Numbered from the stretch's first letter, positions 33,373 to 43,359 are shown. The stretch is 64,000 nt of DNA from Hafnia alvei (GCF_964063325.1 NZ_OZ061315.1:2418001-2482000); one strand, 5' to 3'. Notes: generated by a model not told the origin, from the sequence alone. Numbers and translations are program-made.

Positions 33373-34305
33373 ATGTCTGCGAACCATGTTATCGATCGTA
33401 TGAACACCTGTTTTCGCCAGCTTGAGCAAGGCTTAATTGAAATTGATGCTGTTTTGAAATCACTGACGCGGCTTCAGGCCAACGTATTTTTGCTGCCTGA
33501 TATTGAGAAAGGTAAAGAACATGATGATATTACAAAAATCAGCGTTATCCCCTGCTCGGGTGAGGCTGCATTTGAAGTAGGTTTACAACATTTTCGTCGT
33601 TTGTTCATCCATCATCATGCACAGCATATCAGCAGCAAAGCCGCGGTTCGTATGCCCGGTGTGCTCTGTTTTTCAGCCAGTAACTCTCAGGTAAAATCCA
33701 CCAGCGCCCTTATTACCGACGTTAACCAACTCAAGAAACAGCTGGAGAAGATTATCGCCGTTGAATCCGGTCTTCCCCCTGAGCAAAGGTTTGAATTTGT
33801 GCATGCTCATCTCAAAGGTTTGCTGACGCTGAGTGCCTATCGCTCCTTAACCGTGCTACACAACCCTTCGACCGTTCGCTTCGGGTGGGCGAATAAAAGC
33901 GTGATCAATAATATGAGTCGCGAAGAGATTACTAACCGCCTCGAGAAAAGTTTGTCTGCCAATCGCTCTGTTCCGCCCTACTCACGCGAGCAATGGGCGG
34001 CGATGGTAACAAAAGAGCTTGATGACATTATGCGTTTGCCGGAAGACGTTAAGCTGAAAATAAAACGGCCGGTTAAAGTCCAGCCGATTGCGCGAGTCTG
34101 GTATCAAGAAGAACAGAAGCAGGTACAACATCCCTGTAGCATGCCGCTTATCGCGTTAACGGATGAATTTAGCGAAACGCCCATCCCAATCCTTGGCGAT
34201 TTGAGTGATTACGATGCGGAAAATATTAATGTTAAACATCGTCCGCGAGCTAAAAAGCTCGAACTCTTGATCCCTCGCTTGCACCTGTACCGTGAGCTTG
34301 AATAG
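33373..34305 (+). CDS. tus: Tus, DNA replication terminus site-binding protein
   Basis: 310 residues (E. coli 309). Conserved blocks: SSKAAVRMPGVLCF, YRSLTVLHNPSTVRFGWANKSVI, LEKSLSANRSVPPYSREQW, LKIKRPVKVQPIARVWYQEEQKQVQHPCSMPLIAL and LIPRLHLY. Tus binds Ter DNA as a monomer and blocks DnaB helicase from one direction. The ATG at 33373 with AGGA upstream fits E. coli; a GTG 15 bases earlier is in frame. Convergent with fumC. Its presence shows the window lies in the terminus domain. Confidence 0.96.
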   Translation: MSANHVIDRMNTCFRQLEQGLIEIDAVLKSLTRLQANVFLLPDIEKGKEHDDITKISVIPCSGEAAFEVGLQHFRRLFIHHHAQHISSKAAVRMPGVLCFSASNSQVKSTSALITDVNQLKKQLEKIIAVESGLPPEQRFEFVHAHLKGLLTLSAYRSLTVLHNPSTVRFGWANKSVINNMSREEITNRLEKSLSANRSVPPYSREQWAAMVTKELDDIMRLPEDVKLKIKRPVKVQPIARVWYQEEQKQVQHPCSMPLIALTDEFSETPIPILGDLSDYDAENINVKHRPRAKKLELLIPRLHLYRELE

Positions 34306-34322
34306 CGTGACAACGTCACGCT
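34304..34322. terminator. Bidirectional hairpin between tus and fumC
   Basis: AGCGTGAC, loop AAC, GTCACGCT: an 8-bp perfect stem overlapping the tus stop and the last codons of fumC. Confidence 0.75.
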
Positions 34323-35716
34323 TTAACGCGACTCCCCACCATATCTTGCGGCTTCACCCATTCATCAAACTGCGATTCAGTGACATAACCTAAAAGCAAT
34401 GCCGACTCTTTTAGCGTTAACCCTTCGTGATGAGCCTTTTTGGCAATTTCGGCGGCCTTATCATAACCAATATGGATATTAAGCGCGGTCACTAACATAA
34501 GTGATTCGTTTAATAGCTGATTGATTCGAGGACGGTTGGGTTCAATGCCGCGCGCACAGTGCTCATTGAAACTCTCAATACCATCGGCCAGTAGGCGTAT
34601 TGACTGTAAATAGTTATGAATAACTAATGGGCGGAAAACATTCAGTTCAAAATTACCTGACGCGCCGCCAATATTGATCGCCACATCGTTGCCCATTACC
34701 TGAGCACAAAGCATGGTTACCGCTTCACACTGCGTCGGATTAACTTTACCCGGCATAATTGAGCTGCCAGGTTCATTTTCAGGAATAAGAATCTCCCCGA
34801 TCCCACAGCGCGGGCCGGATGCTAACCATCTTACATCGTTAGCAATTTTCATCATTGATGCAGCGAGTCCTTTTAAAGCGCCATGGGATTGAACCAGAGC
34901 GTCACAGCTGGCTAAGGCTTCGAACTTATTCGGCGCCGAGATAAAATCGCTACCGCTCAATTGCGCGATTGTTTTAGCCACGCGGACCGCATATTCAGGA
35001 TGGGTATTCAGCCCCGTTCCTACCGCCGTTCCCCCCAGCGCTAATTCATAAAGATGCGCCAAACTATGTTCAATATGCTTTTTACTGTGCATCAGCATAG
35101 CGACCCAGCCAGAGATTTCTTGGCCTAACGTTAGCGGCGTCGCATCCTGTAAATGCGTGCGTCCAATTTTGACTATGTCGTCAAATTGCGCTGATTTATC
35201 TTGTAGAGTTTGTACCAAAACGTCTATTTGCGGCAGAAGTTGGAGGCGAATAGCTTGCACGGCGGCAACATGCATCGCCGTGGGGAAAACATCGTTTGAG
35301 CTTTGGCTTTTATTGACATCATCATTAGGATGAACTTTACGTTCATTTCCACGTTCGCCGCCAAGTAATTCACTGGCGCGATTCGCCAAAACTTCATTCA
35401 TATTCATGTTACTTTGAGTTCCCGATCCGGTTTGCCATACGGCCAACGGAAACTCCTGATAACGAAAACCATCTATAACCTCTTGAGCCGCCTGCATAAT
35501 AGCATCGGCTTTATCTTCACTCAGCAGGTCAAGATCGAGATTAACCTGCGCGGCGGCTTTCTTTACCAATGCCAAAGCATCAATGAGCGCCTGCGGCATT
35601 TTTTCCACCGAAATACGAAAATGCTCCAAAGAACGTTGCGTTTGCGCGCCCCACAGTCGCGCTTGAGGAACATCAATATCGCCCATAGAGTCTCTTTCAA
35701 CACGCATAGCTGTCAT
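34316..35716 (-). CDS. fumC: Fumarase C (class II fumarate hydratase)
   Basis: 466 residues (E. coli 467). It contains the class II signature loop GSSIMPGKVNPTQCE, VWQTGSGTQSNMNMNEV, HPNDDVNKSQSSNDVFPTAMH and the catalytic His in KIGRTHLQDATPLTLGQE. It converts fumarate to malate reversibly in the TCA cycle; the iron-free FumC is used under oxidative stress or iron limitation. The ATG at 35716 has AAGGAGAAGAT upstream; 15 further codons are open but unlikely. In E. coli fumA lies between fumC and manA; here it is absent. Confidence 0.96.
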   Translation of the reverse strand: MTAMRVERDSMGDIDVPQARLWGAQTQRSLEHFRISVEKMPQALIDALALVKKAAAQVNLDLDLLSEDKADAIMQAAQEVIDGFRYQEFPLAVWQTGSGTQSNMNMNEVLANRASELLGGERGNERKVHPNDDVNKSQSSNDVFPTAMHVAAVQAIRLQLLPQIDVLVQTLQDKSAQFDDIVKIGRTHLQDATPLTLGQEISGWVAMLMHSKKHIEHSLAHLYELALGGTAVGTGLNTHPEYAVRVAKTIAQLSGSDFISAPNKFEALASCDALVQSHGALKGLAASMMKIANDVRWLASGPRCGIGEILIPENEPGSSIMPGKVNPTQCEAVTMLCAQVMGNDVAINIGGASGNFELNVFRPLVIHNYLQSIRLLADGIESFNEHCARGIEPNRPRINQLLNESLMLVTALNIHIGYDKAAEIAKKAHHEGLTLKESALLLGYVTESQFDEWVKPQDMVGSRVKA

Positions 35717-35926
35717 ATCTTCTCCTTGAGAATAAATGCATGATTCCGGTGAGTTAGCCATTGTTTCAATGAGTATAGCGGGATATCAACCAGTTAGAAT
35801 GTGAGAGCTAAACGAATTTCTTACATCAATACCCTTGCATCAGATAGGTCCTCTCCTGTTTACTTACCGCCATGCTTTATTATTCATATTAACGTTTCGC
35901 TTTAACTTCACTCTAGGTTGATACCA

Positions 35927-37102
35927 ATGCAAAAAATGATTAATGCCGTACAGAACTATGCTTGGGGCAGTCACGATGCGCTGAGCAAGCTGTATGGCTT
36001 CTCGAATCCAGACAACAAACCGATGGCTGAACTGTGGATGGGGGCTCATCCGCTCAGCAGCTCTAAAGTGTTGGATAAAAAAGGCAATAAGGTGTCATTA
36101 CGCGATGAGATCGCCAAAGATCTGACGGGAAACCTAGGCAGCGCCGTCGCGAAGCGTTTTGGAGAACTGCCATTCTTATTCAAAGTCCTGTGCGCAGCAC
36201 AGCCGCTGTCGATTCAAGTCCATCCAAGCAAACATGCTGCAGAGGAAGGTTTTGCGCGCGAGGAATCCGCAGGTATTGCGATCAACGCTGCAAATCGTAA
36301 TTACAAAGATCCTAACCATAAACCCGAGCTGGTTTATGCGTTAACGCCTTTCAAAGCCATGAATGGATTTCGCGAATTCGCCGAAATTGCTCAGTTATTA
36401 CAACCCGTAGCCACTGCGCATCCTGACATTGCGAAATTTATTCAGTCTCCAGACGCGCAGCATTTATCCGTACTATTTGGCAATTTGCTGAGCATGTCCG
36501 GTGAATTAAAAACACAGGCCTTAAGCGTGCTGGCCGAGGCGCTAAACCACCAGCAAGGGCCTGCATGGGACGCCGTACGCGGTATTGCTCGTTTCTATCC
36601 AGACGACAGTGGTCTCTTCTCGCCGTTGCTGCTCAATACCGTTGAGCTTGAACCAGGCCAAAGTATGTTCCTGTATGCAGAAACTCCGCACGCGTATCTG
36701 GATGGCGTCGGCTTGGAAATCATGGCGAACTCCGACAACGTGCTGCGTGCGGGCCTAACGCCAAAATACATCGATGTGCCAGAGCTATTAGCCAATGTGA
36801 AGTTTATTGCTAAGCCGGCTAACACGTTGCTGACCACTCCTGTTGTGAACGAACACGAAACTCGCTTCCCTATTCCGGTGGAAGACTTTGCCTTTGCCGT
36901 GCATACCCTGACCGAGACGCCACAGCCATTAGCGCAAGAAAGTGCGGCGATTTTGTTCTGTGTTACCGGTGAGGCCACGTTGGTCAAAGGCGAGCAGCGT
37001 ATCGTGCTGGTTCCCGGCGAATCCTGTTATCTGCCCGCCAGTGAGTCACCGGTACAGGTGCAAGGCCATGGCCAATTAGCGCGCGTATTTAACGAACTCT
37101 GA
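35927..37102 (+). CDS. manA: Mannose-6-phosphate isomerase
   Basis: 391 residues. QNYAWGS, AELWMGAHP, FLFKVLCAAQPLSIQVHPSK (zinc site and catalytic segment), DPNHKPELVYALTPF and ETPHAYLDGVGLEIMANSDNVLRAGLTPKYID are the type I PMI signatures. It interconverts mannose 6-phosphate and fructose 6-phosphate. The ATG at 35927 aligns with the E. coli MQKLINSVQNYAWGS start and has AGG upstream; a TTG 9 bases earlier is less likely. Followed by an intrinsic terminator. Confidence 0.95.
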   Translation: MQKMINAVQNYAWGSHDALSKLYGFSNPDNKPMAELWMGAHPLSSSKVLDKKGNKVSLRDEIAKDLTGNLGSAVAKRFGELPFLFKVLCAAQPLSIQVHPSKHAAEEGFAREESAGIAINAANRNYKDPNHKPELVYALTPFKAMNGFREFAEIAQLLQPVATAHPDIAKFIQSPDAQHLSVLFGNLLSMSGELKTQALSVLAEALNHQQGPAWDAVRGIARFYPDDSGLFSPLLLNTVELEPGQSMFLYAETPHAYLDGVGLEIMANSDNVLRAGLTPKYIDVPELLANVKFIAKPANTLLTTPVVNEHETRFPIPVEDFAFAVHTLTETPQPLAQESAAILFCVTGEATLVKGEQRIVLVPGESCYLPASESPVQVQGHGQLARVFNEL

Positions 37103-37222
37103 TTTATGCTATGAAAATAAACCTAGTGTAAACCTTGGTGGAAGTATCCCTTTCCCCAGCAAATTCAGATAAGTATTTGCGAATGGGCTTGGTTTACATT
37201 GCATGGGTTTAAAGCCACAATG

Positions 37223-37247
37223 AAAAGCGCCTACGGGCGTTTTTTTG
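37223..37247 (+). terminator. Terminator after manA
   Basis: AAAAGCGCC, loop TACG, GGCG then seven T. Confidence 0.8.
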
Positions 37248-37250
37248 TTA

Positions 37251-37289
37251 TACCCGTCATACTTCAAGCAACTTGAATTTTTTTGGGTA
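37251..37289. repeat. Enterobacterial palindromic intergenic repeat
   Basis: TACCC (37251-37255) and GGGTA (37285-37289) bracket TTCAAG / CTTGAA (37263-37277). The TACCCGTCATACTTCAAG form resembles dispersed palindromic repeats common between genes in Yersinia, Serratia and relatives. Family assignment is from memory of such elements. Confidence 0.55.
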
Positions 37290-37377
37290 CGTACGATCTA
37301 TCATCATTTGTTCGACACGCCGTTTTTGAGGCATTTCCCTCGCGGCAGCACATTTAAGGCTTAAGGAAGAACTCAAT

Positions 37378-38874
37378 ATGAAAAAATCAGCTGTCGCGGT
37401 TGCGGTCATTGTGGTGTTAGGCGCAGCCTGGACCGGAGCCTCTTGGTATACCGGAAAGCTCATTGAGCAACGAATGACGACTGAGGTTGAGAACGTCAAT
37501 AGCCAGATCAACAATTACTTCCCTAAAGCGGGGCTAAAGCTCAGCTACGAAGACTACAACCGCCATCTGTTCTCGACCGATGTTCGCTATATTCTGCAAA
37601 ATGACCCGACCTTCAAAGGCGAACCAAGTCTTAAAGCCGGTGAGCAAATTGTACTGAAAGAAACCATTACCCACGGGCCATTCCCGCTCGCACAGCTCAA
37701 GAACTTCAACTTTGTGCCGAGTATGGCATCCGTACATACCGAATTAGAAAACACGCCAGCGGTAAAAGCGTTATTTGATGCCACTAAGGGCAAATCGCTG
37801 ATCGATGCGGATACCCGTATCGCCTATAACGGTGATACACAGTCGAAAGTTACACTGATCCCTGTCGACTACGCGAAAGACAAAATTTCGGTGAAATTTG
37901 ACGGCGCAGTGATTAACGCCGACGTTGCCAAAGATCTTTCCACGCTGAAATTCGACATGAACAGCGATAACGTGGTGATTTCCGCACCAAATGAAATGAG
38001 CCAGCAAGAGCAAATCACCCTGCAAGGCTTCACTATGGAAAGCGACAGCCATCGCGGCAAGTTTGACCTGAATATCGGCTCGCAGAAAATGAATGCCAAG
38101 CATCTATCGGTGTCTGTTGATGGCAAAGAATCTGCCGTGCTTGATGGCTTCAAGCTAGACGCGAACGTCGGCGAAGATGATAAAAACCTTAATGGCGTGC
38201 TGAACTACACGCTTGATGCGCTAAAAATCAGCGGTAAAGACTTCGGTCAGGGGGCGTTAACGCTGAAATTTAACGGCGTTGATGGGAAAGGATTGAAAAC
38301 CTTCACCTCGCAGTACAATGATTTTATCAATCGCCAACTGGCGCAGGGCGACGACGTCGATCCTGATATCTATCAGCAAGAGTTAGCGGCGCTGGTTGAA
38401 AAGAATATGCCTGCCCTACTCGCCGGCAACCCAACGCTGAATATTCAACCGCTGAGCTGGAAAACTTCTCAGGGTGAAAGCCAGTTTAGTCTCGATCTCA
38501 ACCTTGCTAATCCTCAGCCACAGACAGAAACCACCAGCGAGCCGTTGATGTTGCAGTCAATCAAAAAATTGGATGCAAAACTGGCGATCTCCATGCCAAT
38601 GGCAACCCAGTTAGCCTCTCAGGCTGCCGAGCTGGAAGGCTATAATGCTGAAGAAGCCACGCGCTTGGCAGGACAGCAAGTCCAAGGCATTTCAGCCATG
38701 GGCCAGATGTTTAAACTGACAACGCAAAAAGACAACGTGATTTCGAGCAGCTTCAGCTATGCCGATGGTCAGGTTGATTTGAATGGCACCAAAATGCCGC
38801 TGGCTCAGTTTGTTGGCCTGTTTGGGATTTTAGGTGGTATGCAGGATCAGAGCGAAGCCCCTGCGGGGAATTGA
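37378..38874 (+). CDS. ydgA: YdgA, DUF945 family inner-membrane/periplasmic protein
   Basis: 498 residues. An N-terminal signal-anchor (KKSAVAVAVIVVLGAAWTGASWYTG) is followed by a long periplasmic region of repeated beta-strand motifs typical of DUF945 (YdgA/YihF/YtfJ type); ends SFSYADGQVDLNGTKMPLAQFVGLFG. In E. coli, YdgA lies next to manA as here and is reported to affect swarming and toxin tolerance. Molecular function unknown. The SD region is AAGGAAG before ATG. Confidence 0.9.
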   Translation: MKKSAVAVAVIVVLGAAWTGASWYTGKLIEQRMTTEVENVNSQINNYFPKAGLKLSYEDYNRHLFSTDVRYILQNDPTFKGEPSLKAGEQIVLKETITHGPFPLAQLKNFNFVPSMASVHTELENTPAVKALFDATKGKSLIDADTRIAYNGDTQSKVTLIPVDYAKDKISVKFDGAVINADVAKDLSTLKFDMNSDNVVISAPNEMSQQEQITLQGFTMESDSHRGKFDLNIGSQKMNAKHLSVSVDGKESAVLDGFKLDANVGEDDKNLNGVLNYTLDALKISGKDFGQGALTLKFNGVDGKGLKTFTSQYNDFINRQLAQGDDVDPDIYQQELAALVEKNMPALLAGNPTLNIQPLSWKTSQGESQFSLDLNLANPQPQTETTSEPLMLQSIKKLDAKLAISMPMATQLASQAAELEGYNAEEATRLAGQQVQGISAMGQMFKLTTQKDNVISSSFSYADGQVDLNGTKMPLAQFVGLFGILGGMQDQSEAPAGN

Positions 38875-38905
38875 TTCAGCATTCAGACACGATGTTAACG
38901 ATAAG

Positions 38906-38930
38906 CGGCCTCTGTTGGGGCCGTTTTTTT
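38906..38930 (+). terminator. Rho-independent terminator after ydgA
   Basis: CGGCC, 8-base loop, GGCCG, then seven T. Confidence 0.88.
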
Positions 38931-38948
38931 AAGCTAATTCAGAAAGGA

Positions 38949-39980
38949 TTACGCCGAGCCTCTGGCAATCAGCTTTGGTGGCAAAATAATATGTTGGACT
39001 TGTTCATCCGGCGCATCAATGCGCTGTAGCATCCGGTTCGCCGCGCTATAGCCAATTTCACGCGCAGAGCTACTGATAAAAGTTAGCGGAGGGTCGGTCA
39101 GCTCCGCTTCAGGCACATCCCCAAAACCTATTAATGCCACCTGACGCGAATAGTAGCTTTCGTTTTCGTCTTTACCCACGCTATTGCCCATGCCGATTAC
39201 GCCAAAATAAGCGCCCATGGCAATAGACGCCTTATGGCACAAGATAGCCGTTATCTTCGGGTGATGATTGAGCAGTTTTTTGGTGGCTTCAGCCGCCTCT
39301 TGTTGCTTACAGTCGCACTCGACGACCCATTCCGATTTGAACGGCAGACCATATTGGATCAAGGTTCCGCAAAACCCACCTAAGCGTTCAGCACGGGTAA
39401 GCGAACTACTTTCACCGCCCAGATAAGCAATCTGGCGATGACCATGCTTGATCAGATATTCCGTCGCCATCTTTGCTGCCTGCGAGTTATCAGGGCGAAT
39501 AACGTCGATATCATCAAATTCGCTGGCTCGGGCGGCGCATACCAGCGGCAAATGCATATCTCGCGCTTTTTGTTTCATCTCATCGCTAAGAAAACGTCCG
39601 CTGCCAACAATAATGCCATCAACACCATAACCGCTCAGGCTATCGAGGCAACGAGCGAGATGCAGCCCATTTTTTCCACACTGGGTAAGAAATAACACCT
39701 TGCCCTGCGCTTCCAGAATTTCGCTAATTCCTGCCGCGACTTCAGCATAAAACGGCTCGCTAATATCACTAACGATAAGCCCGATCACGTTAGACACGCT
39801 TCCGCGCAGCATCGCTGCCTGTTGGTTGCGGACATAACCAAGGGTTTCAATCGCCGAGTTAACACGATGGCAGGTTTTATCAGAAATACGCCCCTTGCCG
39901 CTAAGGACCAGAGAAACGGTAGTGACTGATACGCCTGCATGCTGCGCCACGTCGGTTATGGTGATCTTTTTCGGGTTCAT
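38949..39980 (-). CDS. malI: MalI, LacI-family repressor of malXY
   Basis: 343 residues. The N-terminal LacI HTH ITITDVAQHAGVSVTTVSLVLSGKGRISDKTCHRVNSAIETLGYVRN and hinge are followed by a periplasmic-binding-protein-like core with VDGIIVGSGRF and GHRQIAYLGGES. Divergent from malXY with two operator-like dyads in the shared 249-bp region. In E. coli MalI represses malXY and itself; the inducer is unresolved. Confidence 0.93.
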   Translation of the reverse strand: MNPKKITITDVAQHAGVSVTTVSLVLSGKGRISDKTCHRVNSAIETLGYVRNQQAAMLRGSVSNVIGLIVSDISEPFYAEVAAGISEILEAQGKVLFLTQCGKNGLHLARCLDSLSGYGVDGIIVGSGRFLSDEMKQKARDMHLPLVCAARASEFDDIDVIRPDNSQAAKMATEYLIKHGHRQIAYLGGESSSLTRAERLGGFCGTLIQYGLPFKSEWVVECDCKQQEAAEATKKLLNHHPKITAILCHKASIAMGAYFGVIGMGNSVGKDENESYYSRQVALIGFGDVPEAELTDPPLTFISSSAREIGYSAANRMLQRIDAPDEQVQHIILPPKLIARGSA

Positions 39981-40048
39981 GCCGTTAATTATTCACTTAT
40001 CGATAGCATAGGGTGTTCATTTCTGTAGGTTATTTTACCGTATTTTTT

Positions 40049-40064
40049 AGTAAAACATTTAATC
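40049..40064. promoter_or_regulatory. MalI operator, malI-proximal
   Basis: AGTAAAACATTTAATC resembles the E. coli MalI operator GATAAAACGTTTTATC at 12 of 16 positions and lies about 70 bases before the malI start. Confidence 0.6.
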
Positions 40065-40129
40065 CAATCTCGCATAATTCACATTAACACTGATTTTTAG
40101 AACTGTGATCCGGCAAATGGTTTTGTTTG

Positions 40130-40145
40130 GTAAAACGTTTTATCT
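40130..40145. promoter_or_regulatory. MalI operator, malX-proximal
   Basis: GGTAAAACGTTTTATC matches the E. coli MalI operator at 15 of 16 positions. A partial CRP-like sequence (TGTGATCCGGCAAATG) lies just upstream at 40105-40120. Confidence 0.8.
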
Positions 40146-40229
40146 TCTTTTACCAGAAAGACTAAGACTAATTGATGATTTTTATTAGACACAGCGATCC
40201 ATCAAAGGATCTTTCCATCAGGAGTTACC

Positions 40230-41825
40230 ATGCCCAGCCCGACCAAACAAAAAATTACGCTATGGGAGTTTTTCCAAAGCCTTGGTAAGACCTTTATGCT
40301 GCCCGTGGCGCTGCTCTCTTTCTGCGGCATTATGCTGGGAATTGGTAGCTCGCTGAGCAGCCGCGATGTTTTAACGTTGCTGCCAGTACTGGATCATACC
40401 CCGCTTCAGCTGCTGTTTACTTGGATGAGCAAAATCGGCTCCTTCGGCTTTAGCTTCCTGCCGGTGATGTTCGCCGTTGCTATCCCGCTGGGTATGGCGC
40501 GCGATAACAAAGGCGTCGCTGCATTTGCGGGTTTTGTAGGTTTTACCGTATTTAATCTGGCCACTAACTTCTATCTGACGACCAAAGGGATTTTGCCTAG
40601 CGTTGATCCTCTGGTGCTGAAAGCCAATAACATTCAAACCGTGCTGGGTATTCAGTCTATTGATACCGGTATTTTGGGTGCGATTATCGTCGGGATTGTG
40701 GTGTTCTTGCTGCACGAACGCTTTAGCACTATTCGCCTCCCTGATGCGCTTTCATTCTTCGGCGGTACCCGTTTCGTTCCAATTATCACGCTGCTGGTTT
40801 TAGGCCTGCTGGGTCTGCTGGTTCCATTGATCTGGCCGTGGTTCGCTATGGGCATTAATGGTCTTGGTCGCCTTATCCATAGCGCTGGCGCATTTGGTCC
40901 GATGATCTTCGGTACCGGCGAGCGTCTGCTGTTACCGTTTGGTTTGCAGCACATTCTGGTTGCCATTATTCGCTTCACCGAAGCAGGCGGCACCATGGAC
41001 GTTTGTGGTCACTCCGTTAGCGGTGCATTGACCATCTTCCAAGCTCAGCTTTCTTGCCCAACCACTCACGGTTTCTCTGAAAGCGCAACGCAGTTCCTGT
41101 CTCAGGGCAAAATGCCTGCCTTCTTGGGCGGTTTACCGGGTGCAGCTCTAGCGATGTACCACTGTGCGCGTCCTGAGAACCGTCATAAAATTAAAGGCCT
41201 GCTGATTTCTGGCGTGGTTGCCTGTGTTGTTGGAGGTACCACTGAGCCGCTCGAATTCCTGTTCCTGTTTGTCGCGCCGTTCTTGTATCTGATCCACGCT
41301 ATTCTGACTGGCTTGGGCTTCACCATCATGTCCGTACTCGGCGTGACTATCGGTAACACCGACGGCAACATCATCGATTTCGTGGTCTTTGGTGTTCTGC
41401 ACGGTCTGCAAACCAAATGGTATATGGTTCCTGTGGTGGCCGCGGTGTGGTTCGTTGCCTACTACGCAATCTTCCGTTTCGCTATCACTCGCTTCAATAT
41501 CAAAACGCCGGGACGTGATATCGATAACAGCACCACCAGCGAAAAATCCGCGAAGGCGGCCTCTGCAAGCAAATCGGGCTATGACACCCCGGGGATTCTG
41601 GTTGCACTGGGCGGCGCGGATAATATCGTGTCACTCGACAACTGTATTACCCGTCTGCGTCTCTCGGTGAAAGACATGAAGCTGATTGACGATGCCACGC
41701 TGAAAAACCTGCGAGCGATTGGCGTGGTGCATGTGAATGAACATAATTTACAGGTTGTCATTGGGCCACAGGTACAGTCGGTGAAAGATGAATTAGACTA
41801 CCTAATAGCTCAGCCAAGCGTATAA
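40230..41825 (+). CDS. malX: MalX, PTS glucose/maltose-family EIICB
   Basis: 531 residues. An EIIC membrane domain of about 400 residues (FGLQHILVAIIRFTEAGGTMDVCG, GGTTEPLEFLF) is followed by a linker rich in Ser/Ala and a C-terminal EIIB domain with the phosphorylated Cys in IVSLDNCITRLRLSVKD. MalX can transport glucose and maltose by the PTS. First gene of malXY; the ATG follows AGGAG. A small hairpin separates it from malY. Confidence 0.94.
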   Translation: MPSPTKQKITLWEFFQSLGKTFMLPVALLSFCGIMLGIGSSLSSRDVLTLLPVLDHTPLQLLFTWMSKIGSFGFSFLPVMFAVAIPLGMARDNKGVAAFAGFVGFTVFNLATNFYLTTKGILPSVDPLVLKANNIQTVLGIQSIDTGILGAIIVGIVVFLLHERFSTIRLPDALSFFGGTRFVPIITLLVLGLLGLLVPLIWPWFAMGINGLGRLIHSAGAFGPMIFGTGERLLLPFGLQHILVAIIRFTEAGGTMDVCGHSVSGALTIFQAQLSCPTTHGFSESATQFLSQGKMPAFLGGLPGAALAMYHCARPENRHKIKGLLISGVVACVVGGTTEPLEFLFLFVAPFLYLIHAILTGLGFTIMSVLGVTIGNTDGNIIDFVVFGVLHGLQTKWYMVPVVAAVWFVAYYAIFRFAITRFNIKTPGRDIDNSTTSEKSAKAASASKSGYDTPGILVALGGADNIVSLDNCITRLRLSVKDMKLIDDATLKNLRAIGVVHVNEHNLQVVIGPQVQSVKDELDYLIAQPSV

Positions 41826-41845
41826 CCTTGTTTGACCATACATTT

Positions 41846-41862
41846 GGGGCGCTTAGCGCCCC
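41846..41862 (+). terminator. Hairpin between malX and malY
   Basis: GGGGCGC, loop TTA, GCGCCCC then GCTTTATTT. It may partly terminate or stabilise the malX message. Confidence 0.6.
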
Positions 41863-41908
41863 GCTTTATTTCTCATTCGAGCAAACATCAAATTAAGGCG
41901 AATGAAAT

Positions 41909-43084
41909 ATGTTTGATTTTTCTAAAACTGTTGACCGTCACGGCACGTGGTGTACCCAGTGGGATTATATCGGCGATCGTTTTGGTGTTAACGATCTACT
42001 GCCTTTCACCATTTCCGACATGGATTTTGCGACTGCCCCATGCATTACGCAGGCACTGGAAAAACGCATTGCACACGGCGTGCTCGGCTACAGTCGCTGG
42101 CAGCACGAAGATTTCCTCGGCGCACTGCGTCATTGGTACGCTAAGCGTTTTAACAGCGCCATAGACACCGATACAGCTGTTTATGGCCCCTCCGTGATCT
42201 ATATGGTGGCACAGTTCATTCGCCTGTGGACTCAACCCGGTGAATGCGTTGTTACTCATACACCCGCCTACGATGCTTTCTACAAAGTCGTGCTTGGCAA
42301 TCAGCGTCAATTGCTAGCCTGCCCGATGAAGCAGTCTGAGGGGGAATGGTTCTGCGACATGGCTCATTTGGAAGCGCTACTGGCTCGTCCGCAGACCAAA
42401 GTACTGCTGTTATGCAGCCCGCAAAACCCAACGGGTAAAGTCTGGACACGTGCGGAACTTGAAACCATGGCTGAGCTGTGTGAGCGCCATGACGTGAAAG
42501 TTATCAGTGATGAAATTCACATGGATATGACGTGGGGCGATCGCCAGCATCTGCCGTGGAATGAAGTGGGCAAAACACCGTGGGCATTGCTGACCTCCGC
42601 CTCAAAATCCTTCAATATCCCTGCGTTAACCGGCGCCTATGGTTTTATTAACGATCCAGCCACTCGCGACGCTTATTTCTTGCAGCTTAAAAGCAAAGAT
42701 GGTCTTTCGTCTCCGGCAGTGCTTGCGGTTGCGGCGCATATCGCCGCCTACCGAGAAGGTCAGCCGTGGCTAGATGAACTGCGCGCTTATTTGCAGGCCA
42801 ATCTGGAATACGTTGCCACCGAACTTAACCAAGCCTTCCCACAATTGGCATGGAAAATCCCGCAGGCCACCTATTTAGCCTGGATAGACCTGCGTGTCCT
42901 GGGCGTGGATGACCAAGAGCTACAGCGCGTACTCATCGATGAGGAAAAAGTGGCGATTATGCCCGGCTTTACCTACGGTGAAGAAGGCCGCGGTTTTGTT
43001 CGCCTTAACGTTGGCTGCCCACGCAGCAAGGTTGAATTAGGTGTGCAAAAACTGATTTCTGCTTTAAAAAAGTTAGTTAAGTAG
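41909..43084 (+). CDS. malY: MalY, PLP-dependent cystathionine beta-lyase and MalT antagonist
   Basis: 391 residues of fold-type I aminotransferase. DFSKTVDRHGTWCTQWDYIGDRFG, LCSPQNPTGKVW, VISDEIHMDM, and the PLP lysine in TSASKSFNIPALTGAY. E. coli MalY cleaves cystathionine and separately inhibits the activator MalT. It follows malX by 83 bases; the E. coli MalT-binding surface was not checked. Confidence 0.94.
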   Translation: MFDFSKTVDRHGTWCTQWDYIGDRFGVNDLLPFTISDMDFATAPCITQALEKRIAHGVLGYSRWQHEDFLGALRHWYAKRFNSAIDTDTAVYGPSVIYMVAQFIRLWTQPGECVVTHTPAYDAFYKVVLGNQRQLLACPMKQSEGEWFCDMAHLEALLARPQTKVLLLCSPQNPTGKVWTRAELETMAELCERHDVKVISDEIHMDMTWGDRQHLPWNEVGKTPWALLTSASKSFNIPALTGAYGFINDPATRDAYFLQLKSKDGLSSPAVLAVAAHIAAYREGQPWLDELRAYLQANLEYVATELNQAFPQLAWKIPQATYLAWIDLRVLGVDDQELQRVLIDEEKVAIMPGFTYGEEGRGFVRLNVGCPRSKVELGVQKLISALKKLVK

Positions 43085-43092
43085 TCAGCCTC

Positions 43093-43118
43093 CCCCCGCA
43101 GCTACCCAGCGGCGGGGG
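43093..43118 (+). terminator. GC-rich hairpin after malY
   Basis: CCCCCGC, 12-base loop, GCGGGGG, then CATTTAG. Weak T-run. Confidence 0.65.
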
Positions 43119-43260
43119 CATTTAGTCCTCTTCAAAATTGGCAGCTAAACCTACTGACGCCATAACCAAACGCCCCTCAAAACTCATAATCTCAAGCATC
43201 AAATGATCTCGCTAACTGATTTATTGGTTGAAAGTTTGTTCAAGCACTTCTATAGTCTAC

Positions 43261-43279
43261 GTACGGAAAAATACCGTAC
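43261..43279. promoter_or_regulatory. Operator candidate for the toxin-antitoxin operon
   Basis: GTACGG, 7 bases, CCGTAC, located 81 bases before the antitoxin start. DUF1778 antitoxins autoregulate through such dyads. Confidence 0.5.
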
Positions 43280-43359
43280 ACATCCATATTGAATTAAACG
43301 GCTCAAACCTAATCTTTAAAACAAAAAAATGACTGCCGCGAGCCGTCGAGGAATACAGC